From assembly GCF_013280595.1 (NCBI RefSeq), contig NZ_JAAATY010000003.1:124001-188000 (forward strand): a stretch of 64,000 bases of DNA, written 5' to 3'. Position 1 is the stretch's first letter. The number at the start of each line of letters is the position of its first letter. The DNA comes from Kibdelosporangium persicum (lineage in GTDB: Bacteria > Actinomycetota > Actinomycetes > Mycobacteriales > Pseudonocardiaceae). Of this stretch, positions 51,503 through 61,030 are shown one piece after another. The position numbers were made by a program, and so were the translations under genes. Under the pieces are notes generated by a model that was given only the letters and a program-made list of their open reading frames with translations, was not told the origin of the DNA and did no database searches.

Positions 51503-52414
51503 TCAGGTGGCGGGCGAGTCCTGGGCGGACAGCTCTTCGGCCAGTTCCATACAGCGCAGGCGGGCTGGGGAGAAGTCGTAGGGCATCTTGCCGATGGCTT
51601 CGAACGCGCTCATGGAGTCAGCGTCCCGCCTGCCAGAGCTGAGGTCGGCCCCGTCCTCGCCGTCATCGCCGGTAGCAGCGTGCAACGTGTCCCAGGCGTC
51701 GAAGAGGGCATCGTCGTCCTTACCCAGGCCGGACTCCTCGATGACGGCCTGCAGGGCGCTTTCGAAGGCGTGCCGCTCGACGGCCACTTGGGCCACCCGT
51801 GGATCATCGACGGCGACGCTGTCATCGAGTGCCTCCTCGGCGTCATCGATGCGGTCGGATTCCTTCCGCAGAGTGGGATGCGTGGCCAGGACGATGAAGC
51901 GGGTGGCCTGGACGGCCGCGCCGAGCGGGCCGAAGATCCGCTCGGTGACCAGCAGACTGTCCAGGTCCGCCTGACGCAGGGAGCCTTCGGGCAGGTTCTT
52001 GAGGCGTTCGGTGACGAAGTCGGAGAGCAGGCCCATCCGGCTGCCTTCGGTGCGCATCCGCTGCACGGCGGCCCGTTGCCGCCGCAGTTCCGCCTCCTGC
52101 TCGGCGAGGGTTTCCTCCAACCGCTCCAGGATGCCCGCGATACCGTCTCCGCTGTCCGCGCCGGCGGAAGCCATGCCGGTGGTAAAGGCGTCACGGATGT
52201 CGTCCAGGGCGATCCCGGCGTCGGCCATCTTGCGAATCCACAGCAGGCGGATCATGTCCTCGTACCCGTAGCGGCGGCGGTCATCACCGCCCCGCTCAGG
52301 CTCGGGGAGCAGGCCGATCTCGTGGTAATGGCGAATCGCCCGTGGCGTGGTGCCGGCGAAGGCCGCCGCGTCACCGATCTTGACCCGGCGGGGTGGCATG
52401 AAAGACGAAGGCAT
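51503..52414 (-). CDS. MerR-family transcriptional regulator with long effector domain
   Basis: 303 residues. The MerR winged helix lies at the start (VKIGDAAAFAGTTPRAIRHY, HEIGLLPEPERGGDDRRRYG, YEDMIRLLWIRKMADAGIAL), followed by the coiled dimerisation helix (about 95-130) and a 170-residue helical effector domain without Cys clusters, so it probably senses a small organic molecule and not a metal. GTG 52420 is an alternative start. It stands alone; the gap 51266-51502 before it holds nothing I can support. Confidence 0.8.
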   Translation of the reverse strand: MPSSFMPPRRVKIGDAAAFAGTTPRAIRHYHEIGLLPEPERGGDDRRRYGYEDMIRLLWIRKMADAGIALDDIRDAFTTGMASAGADSGDGIAGILERLEETLAEQEAELRRQRAAVQRMRTEGSRMGLLSDFVTERLKNLPEGSLRQADLDSLLVTERIFGPLGAAVQATRFIVLATHPTLRKESDRIDDAEEALDDSVAVDDPRVAQVAVERHAFESALQAVIEESGLGKDDDALFDAWDTLHAATGDDGEDGADLSSGRRDADSMSAFEAIGKMPYDFSPARLRCMELAEELSAQDSPAT

Positions 52415-52687
52415 GAGCACGGACCTTTCCTCACGGGATCGGGACGTGAGTCACTGGACCACATGCCGCTACGGAAGGTGCAACCCGGCACCCACCGTCC
52501 CGCGCCAATGCCAGGAACTGTGCCCTTCCTCCGTAATGACCGCAGGGCCGTCGTTTCCTGCCGGGGCATCCGCACGACGGCAGGCTGAGGGTTCATAGCC
52601 GATCATCCTCAGCACAGGAATCCGAACCTGAAGCGAACCGGGACGTGCCGTCCACGACCACGACCCGCCTGCACGACAGCCGGCAGA

Positions 52688-53359
52688 TCAGTGGGCGTCG
52701 ACCGCTGCCAGCAGTTCGCCGACCGACGGGTCGTCCAGTGCTTCGACCACGCACTGCCAGAGTTCGAGGTTGGCCGTCGCCCAGTGGGAGTACATCGCCG
52801 TGGCCTCCTCGCTGTAGAAGTAGAAGCCCGCGTCGTGCTTTCCGCGTTGCTCACCGACGATCTTGTTCGCCAGTTGGCCCAGCGTGATGCCGTTCTCGCT
52901 GAGGTACCGGTGCGCGAGCATCACCGGCGTCACGGGCAACGCCTTGAACAAGGTGTCGGCGTCGCTCAACGCCTGCGCCTCCGGCGAGATGTCGCGGTGC
53001 CGGGTGCGCATCTCCGCTTCCACCACGATGCGGTCGATCCACTCCGCGACCGGTTCGTCGACGCCGGACTTGGCCAGGATGCGCATCCGCACCTCGCGGC
53101 CTTCGGCGGCGTCGGAATTGCGCCGGACGATGTAGTTCAGGTCGTGCACGAGTGCAGCGGTTTCCACAACCGCCGGATCGGACCCATTGGCCCGCGCGAA
53201 CGCACCGGCCTTGGTCCGGACGAAGTGAACGTGGTGCCAACCGTGGAACGGCAGGTTCGCCGCGAACCGGTGGCACAGGCGTTTCACCCGGCGTTCCACC
53301 TGGTCAACCGCTGCCTCGCTGACGGTGACGCCGGCCGGACCGACCTTCTCGCCAAGCAT
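52688..53359 (-). CDS. HD-domain protein (putative phosphohydrolase)
   Basis: 223 residues. An HD superfamily site is visible: His residues in FHGWHHVHFV (39-45), the HD pair in ALVHDLNYIV (72-73) and a downstream Asp in LSDADTLFKAL (133-135). This metal centre is typical of phosphohydrolases that act on nucleotides or signalling molecules; substrate unknown. The ATG at 53359 is preceded by GGAGGAGGAGGG. It lies 111 bp downstream of the cupin gene on the same strand. Confidence 0.75.
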   Translation of the reverse strand: MLGEKVGPAGVTVSEAAVDQVERRVKRLCHRFAANLPFHGWHHVHFVRTKAGAFARANGSDPAVVETAALVHDLNYIVRRNSDAAEGREVRMRILAKSGVDEPVAEWIDRIVVEAEMRTRHRDISPEAQALSDADTLFKALPVTPVMLAHRYLSENGITLGQLANKIVGEQRGKHDAGFYFYSEEATAMYSHWATANLELWQCVVEALDDPSVGELLAAVDAH

Positions 53360-53470
53360 CGGGCCCTCCTCCTCCGATCCCCCGCACAAGTGAGGGCATC
53401 GTAGGTGGTGAGACGCCTGATGAGAGCGGTCATGATGACACTGGGACGGGTTTTGGCGCCTTCCTACAAG

Positions 53471-54097
53471 TCACAGGCGATCAGCCAGGTGACCCAGCCG
53501 TTCCTCGACGGGCACGTGCCTGCGGCTGACACTCGACACCGGGTCGAACGACAGGCTCCAGCCGCGCACCGGCCGCGACTTCACCAGGAACGTCATCGTG
53601 CCGTCCGCGGCCTTCGGGATGCGGTGGAACTCGTCCGACAGCATCGTGCCGGACTCCCCCGTCTCACACACGCCGCTGTGCACCATGGTCGCCGACCTGA
53701 TCGTCACGCCGTGAGGGTCCAGCTCCGCGTCGAACCGTTCGTGCACATAGCATCCGCGCAGGATCGTGGTGCAGAAGTGGTACCTGTGGTTGTGCACGGA
53801 GTCCGCGTAGCCGATCCGCCAGTCGCGCTGCGGTTTGTACTCGTGCAGCCAGAACGAGAACTTGTCGCCCGGGTCGTTGAGCAGGCACCAGGCGAAGTGG
53901 GTCGTGGTCTCCCGTGACCGCGAGATGACCGCCGCGGCGACCTCCCCGGACAGGGTCCCTAAGTGGTGACGCAGCTCGTCGCGCAGTCCCGGCCGGTTCG
54001 CCCACTGGGTGAACCGGCCGCTCACCGCCGTCCAGTCGGTGACGTCGACGGCTCGCAGTTCGCCGGCCAGGTCGGCCAGCGCAGACGTCGTTCGCAT
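53471..54097 (-). CDS. Cysteine-dioxygenase-like cupin
   Basis: 208 residues. The cupin motif reads SVHNHRYHFCTTILRG, i.e. His-X-His with a Cys five residues on (His102, His104, Cys109), the same spacing as the iron ligands and crosslinked Cys of mammalian-type cysteine dioxygenase, and a third candidate ligand His158 lies in DEFHRIPKAADGT. A thiol dioxygenase activity is therefore plausible, but the substrate pocket is not recognisable. The ATG follows the membrane-protein stop by one base (TGA-A-ATG, GGAG upstream), so the two are made together. Confidence 0.65.
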   Translation of the reverse strand: MRTTSALADLAGELRAVDVTDWTAVSGRFTQWANRPGLRDELRHHLGTLSGEVAAAVISRSRETTTHFAWCLLNDPGDKFSFWLHEYKPQRDWRIGYADSVHNHRYHFCTTILRGCYVHERFDAELDPHGVTIRSATMVHSGVCETGESGTMLSDEFHRIPKAADGTMTFLVKSRPVRGWSLSFDPVSSVSRRHVPVEERLGHLADRL

Positions 54098-54098
54098 T

Positions 54099-55103
54099 TC
54101 AGTTCTCCAGCCCTGCGGCTTTGGTGAATTCTTCGCGGAAGTCGTGGAACTGGCGCTCCAGGACCGCGAACCCCTCGTCGGAAAGGGGCGTCGACGTGAT
54201 CTTCTCGAACAGGGCCAGGAATTCCTGCCGGGTGGTGTCCGGGGTGATGACGAATTTCTGGGCAGTCCGGGTGTCGCGCATTCGCTGGAACTCGGCGCGT
54301 TGCATGCCGTAGATGAACGAGCCTTCCGAGAAACGCAGCGTACGCGGGTACAAAGAGGACGCTCCGCCGACATCGCTGTACAGCGTCAGCCATACGCTGT
54401 CGTCGAAGATCTCCAGCCGGTCGAGTGGCGGTTCGGCGATCACCGCGATGTCGATCGACGTGCACCGGCTGCGGGCGAGGAACAATCCCACGATGCCGAT
54501 CGAGATCTCGTCGACCAACCGCGCGCGGATCTTGTCGTAGTCGCCGGTCGCGCCTTCGTTGCGCAGCAGGTACCGGGCGCGGCCGCTGATCGCCGAGTGC
54601 TGCCGCGGGTCGGCCACCACGGTCCGCAGTTCCCACTCCGACCTGGTCAGCAGCAGTCTGGCGGCGGCGTGCCTGCCGGAGAACCCGCGGAAGAAGTACT
54701 GCCTGCTGCGCCGCAGGTCCGCCATCAGCAGCCGGTTGAACTCCGGATCGGGCCGGGCGCTGGCCTCGAAGACGTGCGTCGGGAAGAACTCGTGGTTCAG
54801 CGCACGGTACTCGGCCGACAAATCCCGCAGCGCCCGTTTGCTTTCCTCGACCAAAGGAGTGACGAGTGCCTTCTGTGACGCGGCGGCCGTGATCAGTGTC
54901 TGACCAGAACCGACAATGGCCGACACCATTGTGCCGGTGCCGAGCGCGGTCACCAGGTTGCGGAAAAGGCCGGCGTCCATCGCACTGGATATCCACAGGC
55001 TACCGATCGAGATCACGAGCAGAACGGCGAGCAACAAGCCGGTCCTGGTCCAGAAGAGCTCTTGGATCGGATTCTTGCGGATGCCGCTGGCGTCCGCGGA
55101 CAC
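54099..55103 (-). CDS. Two-TM membrane protein with cytosolic domain, unknown function
   Basis: 334 residues. Two N-terminal helices (TGLLLAVLLVISIGSLWIS and LVTALGTGTMVSAIVGSGQT) anchor a cytosolic domain of about 260 residues with RRSRQYFFRGFSGRHAAARL, RTVVADPRQHSAISGRARYL and IGIVGLFLARSRCTSIDIAV. The VVADP strand recalls the phospholipase-D-like fold, but no HKD motif is seen. GTG 55103 has a near-perfect AAGGAGGTGA ribosome binding site. It is the first gene of a coupled pair with the cysteine-dioxygenase-like cupin. Confidence 0.6.
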   Translation of the reverse strand: MSADASGIRKNPIQELFWTRTGLLLAVLLVISIGSLWISSAMDAGLFRNLVTALGTGTMVSAIVGSGQTLITAAASQKALVTPLVEESKRALRDLSAEYRALNHEFFPTHVFEASARPDPEFNRLLMADLRRSRQYFFRGFSGRHAAARLLLTRSEWELRTVVADPRQHSAISGRARYLLRNEGATGDYDKIRARLVDEISIGIVGLFLARSRCTSIDIAVIAEPPLDRLEIFDDSVWLTLYSDVGGASSLYPRTLRFSEGSFIYGMQRAEFQRMRDTRTAQKFVITPDTTRQEFLALFEKITSTPLSDEGFAVLERQFHDFREEFTKAAGLEN

Positions 55104-55288
55104 CGGGTCACCTCCTTGACAGGCACTCGAACGGACGAATGCGTACTGTGTCCGTTTGTGCGCGAGCAGTTACTGTACGCTCATCGCGACGAACTAGGAA
55201 TCGGGAAAACGGGGGATGTTCATGTTCACCGTCCGGCGCATCGCGACGGCTCGGGCACCCGATGGAACCAGTGCGTGACCCGGTTGCC

Positions 55289-55294
55289 TAGGGT
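55289..55294 (+). promoter_or_regulatory. -10-like hexamer of leaderless promoter
   Basis: TAGGGT lies 6 nt before the ATG at 55301 of the FKBP lipoprotein gene. Confidence 0.35.
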
Positions 55295-55300
55295 GACGCC

Positions 55301-55915
55301 ATGCGTATTGCAGGCAAGGTCACGATGGTTTCCGTGGCGCTGGTGGCGGCGGCCACGCTGAGCGCCTGTGCCAACTCCGAGCAGGCCTCCACCGGGTCCC
55401 CGACCCGCACCTCGACTCCCCCGCCACCGTCCACCACGAGCGCGCGGTCGACGGCGACCACCAGTGCGACCACGGCGACGGCCGGAGCGACGAACCCGGC
55501 AGGCGCGGAGTGCACCGCCGACGACATCCAGGTCACCGGCGACTTCGGCCAGAAGCCGACGATCACCATCCCGGCCACCTGCCAGCCGCCGAAGCAACTG
55601 CTGATCAAGGACCTCAAGCCGGGCACCGGCGCCGAGATCAAGACCGGCAGCTCGATCCAGGCGAACTACCTGCTGCAGACCTGGTCGGACAAGAAGCTCG
55701 TGGACAACTCGTTCGACCGCGGGCAGCCCTTGGAAGTGCAGGTCGGCAGCGGCCAGGTCATTCAGGGGTGGGAACAGGGCCTGCTGGGCCTGAAGCAAAA
55801 CGGCCGCCGTCTACTGGTGATCCCTCCCGACCTCGGTTATGGCGCGCAGGGCAAGCCGCCGGTCAAGCCGAACGAAACCCTGGTCTTCGTGACCGACGCC
55901 GTGCAGGTCAGCTGA
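55301..55915 (+). CDS. FKBP-type peptidyl-prolyl isomerase lipoprotein
   Basis: 204 residues. A signal peptide with lipobox LSACAN anchors the mature protein outside the membrane; a Thr/Ser/Pro-rich linker (about 30-70) follows; the C-terminal FKBP domain (about 95-204) has LEVQVGSGQVIQGWEQGLLG and LVIPPDLGYGAQG, including the Trp and Tyr of the FK506 pocket. It probably helps fold exported proteins. Monocistronic with a strong terminator. Confidence 0.9.
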   Translation: MRIAGKVTMVSVALVAAATLSACANSEQASTGSPTRTSTPPPPSTTSARSTATTSATTATAGATNPAGAECTADDIQVTGDFGQKPTITIPATCQPPKQLLIKDLKPGTGAEIKTGSSIQANYLLQTWSDKKLVDNSFDRGQPLEVQVGSGQVIQGWEQGLLGLKQNGRRLLVIPPDLGYGAQGKPPVKPNETLVFVTDAVQVS

Positions 55916-55928
55916 CGCGATCGAAGCC

Positions 55929-55962
55929 GCAGGCTCCCGGGGCGTTCGTCCCGGGAGCCTGC
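55929..55962 (+). terminator. Intrinsic terminator
   Basis: A perfect 13-bp GC-rich stem (55929-55941 with 55950-55962) and 8-nt loop, 13 bp after the FKBP stop codon. It also faces the convergent Ddn-like gene. Confidence 0.7.
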
Positions 55963-55994
55963 GCATGTCCCGGTGCGGCCACCACGTCGGCTGT

Positions 55995-56462
55995 TCAGCG
56001 GGACGTCAGCCGGAACACCCTGAGCCTGCGCGAAGTCCTGGACTGGTAGGAGTTGTACACCGGCCACGTGCGCACCAGGTGCGGCCAGATCTGTTCACGC
56101 TCCTCATCGGACAGCAGCCGGGCCTTCATCCGCCGGGTGCGTCCCTTGATGTTCACGGTCACGTCCGGGTTGGCCATCATGTTGACCGTCCACACAGGAT
56201 GACCCGGGCCGCCCCAGTTGGATCCGACGAGCAGAACGTCGTCGCCGTCCGGCACGTACAGCAGCGAGATCTGGCGCGGCACACCGGTTTTGCGGCCCGT
56301 GACCGTCAGCGTCAACGACGGCATCCCCGCGATGCCGACCAGCGTGATACGGCCTTTCGTCAGCTTGTACAGCACCTTGTCGATACGCACGACGGCCGGT
56401 CGGATTTTGGTGAGCCACGGGCGGGATGCCGTCCAGCGGGCGATTCTGCGCATCAGCTCCAT
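55995..56462 (-). CDS. Deazaflavin (F420)-dependent nitroreductase-family protein (Ddn-like)
   Basis: 155 residues. TLTVTGRKTGVPRQISLLYV, GSNWGGPGHPVWTVNMMANP and the VTVNIKGRTRRMKARLLSDE strand are the Ddn/FDOR-A hallmarks (F420 phosphate and substrate binding), the family of mycobacterial deazaflavin-dependent nitroreductase. It reduces a quinone or other acceptor with F420H2 at the membrane. ATG start 56462. Confidence 0.87.
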   Translation of the reverse strand: MELMRRIARWTASRPWLTKIRPAVVRIDKVLYKLTKGRITLVGIAGMPSLTLTVTGRKTGVPRQISLLYVPDGDDVLLVGSNWGGPGHPVWTVNMMANPDVTVNIKGRTRRMKARLLSDEEREQIWPHLVRTWPVYNSYQSRTSRRLRVFRLTSR

Positions 56463-56519
56463 GGCGGGTCAACCTACCGCGCACAACCCAGCACTGGAGA
56501 CTGCCCGAACCCAGGTAAC

Positions 56520-56569
56520 CCCTCGTGAGTGTTTATCGGTGTTCTAACACTGATAAACACTCACGAGGG
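56520..56569. terminator. Long hairpin, terminator of sugar dehydrogenase gene
   Basis: An 18-bp perfect stem (56520-56537 with 56552-56569) extended by a G-T pair and four more pairs around a 4-nt loop. It lies 8 bp after the stop of the minus-strand dehydrogenase gene. Its length and perfection are unusual for a plain terminator. Confidence 0.65.
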
Positions 56570-56576
56570 TGGGAGG

Positions 56577-57593
56577 CTATGCCCCGTCGCTGCGGACGAT
56601 CCGGTCGTCAGCGGCGACCGGTGAGCCCCGGCCGTCACGGTTGCTGGTGGTGAAATACAGGTTGCCGTCCGGGCCGGCGACCGGCGTGCGCAACCGCCCG
56701 AACTGGTTCTGGTACAGCGCCCGCGGCGTGCCGACTCCGGTGCCGGTCACCGGGATCACCCACATCCGCTGGCCGCGCAGCCCCGCCATGTAGAGGTTGT
56801 TGTTGTAGAAGGCGATGCCGCTCGGGGACGCCTGCGCCGTCGACCACACCTGCAGCGGATCGACGTAGCTGGGGTTGTTGCAGCGCCCCTCACACGTCGG
56901 CCAGCCGTAGTTGCCGCCGGAGGTGATCTGGTTGAGCTCGTCCCACGTGTTCTGGCCGAGTTCGGCGGAGAACAACCGGCCGTCGGCCGACCAGGTCAGG
57001 CCCTGGACGTTGCGGTGGCCGAGGGAGTACACGAGCGAGTTGAACGGATTGCCGGGTGCGGGGCGTCCGTCCGGTGTCATCCGCAGGATCTTGCCCGCGA
57101 GTGACGCCTGGTTCTGCGAGTTGGCCGAGTTGGCCGCGTCGCCGGTGCCCGCGTAGAGCAGGCCGTCGGGGCCGAACGCGAGCCGTCCGCCGTTGTGGAT
57201 GTTCGCCTTGGGGATTCCGGTCACGATCGGCTGGGGCGCCTGCCCGAGCACGACTCGCGCGATCCGGTTGTCCGAGGCGGTGGTGTAGTAGATGAAGACC
57301 GTCTGGTCCTGCGCGAACTGCGGGGAGACCGCGAGCCCGAGCAGACCGCCTTCACCCTGTGCGCTGACGCCGGGGACCGTCTGGACGTCCGAGACGACGC
57401 CGCCGCGCAGTTGCCGGATCTTGGCCGTGTTGCGTTCGGTGAACACCGCCGTGCCGTCGGGCAGGAAACCCAGGCCCCACGGAACCGCCAGTTGCGACGC
57501 GACCACGGTGGTCGCGGCCTGGGCCGGAACGGCGGAGAAAGTCAGTCCGGTGATCGCCGCGGCGGCCATGACCAGGCTGGTGCGTAACTTCAT
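56577..57593 (-). CDS. Secreted PQQ-dependent sugar dehydrogenase-type beta-propeller (GSDH family)
   Basis: 338 residues. A signal peptide (SLVMAAAAITGLTFSAVPAQA) is followed by a six-bladed propeller with VPWGLGFLPDGTAVFTERN, GEGGLLGLAVSPQFAQDQTV, IHNGGRLAFGPDGLLYAGTG and GNYGWPTCEG, the glucose/sorbosone dehydrogenase pattern that binds PQQ and Ca2+. It probably oxidises sugars outside the cell. The ATG at 57593 has AAGGAGG upstream. Ends at the long hairpin 56520-56569. Confidence 0.88.
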   Translation of the reverse strand: MKLRTSLVMAAAAITGLTFSAVPAQAATTVVASQLAVPWGLGFLPDGTAVFTERNTAKIRQLRGGVVSDVQTVPGVSAQGEGGLLGLAVSPQFAQDQTVFIYYTTASDNRIARVVLGQAPQPIVTGIPKANIHNGGRLAFGPDGLLYAGTGDAANSANSQNQASLAGKILRMTPDGRPAPGNPFNSLVYSLGHRNVQGLTWSADGRLFSAELGQNTWDELNQITSGGNYGWPTCEGRCNNPSYVDPLQVWSTAQASPSGIAFYNNNLYMAGLRGQRMWVIPVTGTGVGTPRALYQNQFGRLRTPVAGPDGNLYFTTSNRDGRGSPVAADDRIVRSDGA

Positions 57594-57682
57594 TGGTGCT
57601 GTCCTCCTTGACTGCAGGGTCAGAGGTACAGACCGATGATGTCGTAACCGTCACACTGTTTGTGAACAGACGGCGCGATGTT

Positions 57683-58615
57683 TCAGAAAACGCTGGTCAC
57701 CGGCAGGCCGATCGCGGAGTCGACCGCGACCATCACGAACACCGCGCACAGGTAGGTGTTCGACAGGTGGAAGACCTTCATCGGATTCGTCTCGCCACCG
57801 CGCCGGTAGACGTTGTGCAGCTTGTGCACCGCGGCGAGGAAGACCGCGCCGAGGACCACCGCGGCCACCGCGTAGATCCAGCTGGTCGCGGGCACGAGCA
57901 GCAACCCGCACAGGACCATCGCCCACGAGTAGAGCACGATCCGGAACGAGACCTGACGAGGTGTGGCCACCGCCGGCAGCATCGGCACACCGGCCCGGGC
58001 GTAGTCGTCACGGAACTTCATCGCCAGCGCCCACGAGTGCGGCGGAGTCCAGAAGAAGATCACGCCGAACAGCACCAACGCGGGCCAGCCCACGTCACCG
58101 GTGACCGCCGCCCAGCCGATCACCACCGGCATGCACCCCGCGATGCCGCCCCAGACGATGTTCTGTGACGTGCGCCGCTTGAGCAGCATCGTGTACACGA
58201 AGACGTAGAACAGAATCGCGCCGACGCACAGGACCGCGGCCACCCAGTTCGTGGTGAGCCACAGGAAACCGCAGGACAGCACGCCGAGGATCACGCCGAA
58301 GACCAGCGCGTTACGGACCGGGACCTCGTGTTTGACCAGCGGCCGGGCGCTCGTGCGCTTCATCACGGCGTCGATGTCGGCGTCGACGACGCAGTTCAAC
58401 GCGCCGGCACTGCCCGCGGCCAGCGTGCCGCCGACCATGGTGGCCAGTACCAGCCAAGGTGACGGAATACCGCGCTGCGCGAGCAACATGGCCGGGATAG
58501 TGGTGACGAGCAACTGCTCGATGATGCGCGGCTTGGTCAACGCGACATATGCGCGGACGACATCCTTGATCGTGCGTCGCGGAGTGGTGGTGGGTGCGTC
58601 AGCGGTGATGCTCAC
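57683..58615 (-). CDS. ctaB: Protoheme IX farnesyltransferase (heme O synthase)
   Basis: 310 residues with nine helices. The first prenyl-diphosphate/Mg motif is ALNCVVDADIDAVMKRTSARP (NxxxD and DxDxxMxRT; quoted in part as NCVVDADIDAVMKRT) and the second is FWTPPHSWALAMKFRDDYAR; both are complete. It converts heme B to heme O, the step before CtaA. GTG 58615 with GGGAG five bases upstream is preferred over an ATG seven codons earlier. Confidence 0.95.
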   Translation of the reverse strand: MSITADAPTTTPRRTIKDVVRAYVALTKPRIIEQLLVTTIPAMLLAQRGIPSPWLVLATMVGGTLAAGSAGALNCVVDADIDAVMKRTSARPLVKHEVPVRNALVFGVILGVLSCGFLWLTTNWVAAVLCVGAILFYVFVYTMLLKRRTSQNIVWGGIAGCMPVVIGWAAVTGDVGWPALVLFGVIFFWTPPHSWALAMKFRDDYARAGVPMLPAVATPRQVSFRIVLYSWAMVLCGLLLVPATSWIYAVAAVVLGAVFLAAVHKLHNVYRRGGETNPMKVFHLSNTYLCAVFVMVAVDSAIGLPVTSVF

Positions 58616-58690
58616 GGCGCTCCCTGCGCGAGGCACACCGGCGACATGACACTCCTAGAAGTGGTTGAAAACCGTTCGGGTACGGACGGA

Positions 58691-58696
58691 ATAGTA
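58691..58696 (-). promoter_or_regulatory. Possible -10 of ctaB promoter
   Basis: TACTAT on the minus strand, about 75 bp before the ctaB start, is the best -10 match in the 318-bp divergent gap 58616-58933 between ctaB and tkt. The gap also has a tandem ACGAGGG repeat and a TACGCT hexamer (58827-58832) that may serve tkt; no gene is seen in it. Confidence 0.35.
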
Positions 58697-58933
58697 GACG
58701 GGCTACATACGGAGACCTGCGGCGGGTACACGTGAGCCGAACCACCGGAACCGTCTCGTCCGTGAATGAAGCAAGAACACACCCCTGTCCAGCCGCGTCC
58801 CGGCTCGCAAGGACCGGCGGGATGACTACGCTGAGACGAGGGACGAGGGACAACCAGCGGGAACACCGTTTCGCTCGGCACGACGACACCAGACGTGTTC
58901 CCGCACGAGCAAGGGAAGTGGGAGCACAAGCCC

Positions 58934-61030
58934 GTGTCGAAAGACGACATCACCCGCCTGACCACAGCAAACGTTCCGGCTGACTGGACGGACCTCGACA
59001 AGCGGGCGGTCGACACGATCCGCGTGCTCGCCGCCGAGGCCGTGCAGAACACCGGCAACGGCCACCCGGGCACCGCGATGAGCCTCGCGCCGCTGGCCTA
59101 CACGCTGTTCCAGCGCATCATGCGGCACGACCCGGCGGACCCGGACTGGGTGGGCCGCGACCGGTTCGTCCTCTCGGCGGGTCACTCCAGCCTCACGCTG
59201 TACCTGCAGCTGTTCCTGTCCGGATACGGCCTGGAGATCGAGGACATCGAGCAGTTGCGCAAGTGGGGCTCCAAGACCCCCGGCCACCCCGAGCACGGGC
59301 ACACCCGCGGCGTGGAGATCACCACCGGCCCGCTGGGCCAGGGCCTGGCCTCGGCGGTCGGCATGGCGATGGCCGCCCGCCGCGAGCGTGGCCTGTTCGA
59401 CCCGGACGCCCCGCAGGGCGAGAGCCCGTTCGACCACCAGATCTACGTGATCGCGTCCGACGGTGACATCGAGGAGGGCATCACCTCCGAGGCGTCGTCG
59501 CTGGCCGGGACCCAGCAGCTGGGCAACCTCACGGTGATCTACGACGACAACAAGATCTCCATCGAGGACGACACCGCGATCGCGCTGTCGGAGGACACCG
59601 CCAAGCGCTACGAGGCCTACGGCTGGCACGTCCAGGTCGTGGAGAGCGGCGAGAACGTCACCGGCATCATCGAGGCGCTGGAGCGGGCCAAGGCCGAGAC
59701 CACGCGCCCGTCCTTCATCCTGCTGCGCACGATCATCGGCTTCCCCGCCCCGACCAAGATGAACACCGGCAAGGCGCACGGTGCCGCGCTGGGCGAGGAC
59801 GAGGTCGCCGAGGTCAAGAAGATCCTCGGCTTCGACCCGGAGCAGAAGTTCGTCGTCGAGCCGGAGGTCCTGGCGCACGCGCGGGCGGTGGTCAAGCGCG
59901 GCGAGCAGGCCAAGGCCGAGTGGCAGCCGAAGTTCGACGCGTGGGCCGAGGCCAACCCGGAGCGCAAGGAGCTGTTCGACCGGCTCGTCGCCCGTGAGCT
60001 GCCGGAGGGCTGGGCCGCCAAGCTGCCGTCGTGGGAGCCGGACCCGAAGGGCATCGCCACCCGCAAGGCCTCCAACGAGGTGCTCAACGCGGTCGCCGAC
60101 GTGCTGCCCGAGCTGTGGGGCGGGTCGGCCGACCTGGCGGAGAGCAACAACACCACGATGAAGGGCGCGGACTCGTTCGGCCCGACGTCCATCGCCACCA
60201 AGGAGTGGAACGCCCAGCCCTACGGCCGGACGCTGCACTTCGGTGTGCGGGAGCACGCGATGGGCGCGATCCTCAACGGTATCGCGCTGCACGGCCCGAC
60301 CCGTCCGTACGGCGGTACGTTCCTCGTGTTCAGCGACTACATGCGGCCGGCGGTCCGGCTCGGTTCGCTGATGAAGACCGCGGCGATCTACGTGTGGACG
60401 CACGACTCGATCGGGCTCGGCGAGGACGGCCCGACGCACCAGCCGATCGAGCACCTGGCGGCGCTGCGGGCCATCCCGGGCCTGACCGTGCTGCGTCCCG
60501 GCGACGCGAACGAGACCGCGGCGGCGTGGAAGGCCGCGATCGAGCGGCCGCACGGCCCGATCGGTATCGCACTGACCAGGCAGAACCTGCCGATCCTCGA
60601 AGGCACCGACGCCGAGGGCGTCGCCAAGGGCGGGTACGTGCTGGCGGACGCCTCCGACGGCAACCCCCAGGTAGTGCTCATCGCCACAGGGTCGGAGTTG
60701 CAGATCGCGGTGGACGCGCGGAAGGTCCTCGAGGCCGACGGCGTTGCAACACGTGTGGTCTCGATGCCGAGTGTGGAGTGGTTCGACGCGCAGGACCAGG
60801 CGTACCGCGACCAGGTGATCCCGCCGTCGGTCCGCGCTCGTGTCTCCGTCGAGGCAGGCATCGCGCAGCCGTGGCACCGCTTCGTCGGCGACGCCGGTGA
60901 GGCGATCTCGATCGAGCACTACGGCGCGTCCGCCGATTACCAGACTTTGTTCCGCGAGTTCGGTTTCACGACCGAGGCCGTTGTCGACGCGGCACGGCGC
61001 TCGCTGCAGCGAGTGGAGGAAGGCAAGTGA
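58934..61030 (+). CDS. tkt: Transketolase
   Basis: 698 residues. [20 protein letters not shown], the ThDP/Mg motif [42 protein letters not shown] (catalytic Glu) and [18 protein letters not shown] are all present. It interconverts pentose, triose and sedoheptulose phosphates in the cytosol. GTG 58934 was chosen as start (VSKDDITR); a GTG 13 codons upstream is also in frame. It is coupled to tal by a GTGA overlap, the first gene of the pentose phosphate operon. Confidence 0.95.
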   Translation: MSKDDITRLTTANVPADWTDLDKRAVDTIRVLAAEAVQNTGNGHPGTAMSLAPLAYTLFQRIMRHDPADPDWVGRDRFVLSAGHSSLTLYLQLFLSGYGLEIEDIEQLRKWGSKTPGHPEHGHTRGVEITTGPLGQGLASAVGMAMAARRERGLFDPDAPQGESPFDHQIYVIASDGDIEEGITSEASSLAGTQQLGNLTVIYDDNKISIEDDTAIALSEDTAKRYEAYGWHVQVVESGENVTGIIEALERAKAETTRPSFILLRTIIGFPAPTKMNTGKAHGAALGEDEVAEVKKILGFDPEQKFVVEPEVLAHARAVVKRGEQAKAEWQPKFDAWAEANPERKELFDRLVARELPEGWAAKLPSWEPDPKGIATRKASNEVLNAVADVLPELWGGSADLAESNNTTMKGADSFGPTSIATKEWNAQPYGRTLHFGVREHAMGAILNGIALHGPTRPYGGTFLVFSDYMRPAVRLGSLMKTAAIYVWTHDSIGLGEDGPTHQPIEHLAALRAIPGLTVLRPGDANETAAAWKAAIERPHGPIGIALTRQNLPILEGTDAEGVAKGGYVLADASDGNPQVVLIATGSELQIAVDARKVLEADGVATRVVSMPSVEWFDAQDQAYRDQVIPPSVRARVSVEAGIAQPWHRFVGDAGEAISIEHYGASADYQTLFREFGFTTEAVVDAARRSLQRVEEGK

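Noticed and set aside
55216-55278. 20-codon plus-strand frame (ATG 55216) with a G-rich upstream sequence
   Set aside because: Too short, with no distinguishing codon bias; the region is more simply the upstream region of the FKBP gene.
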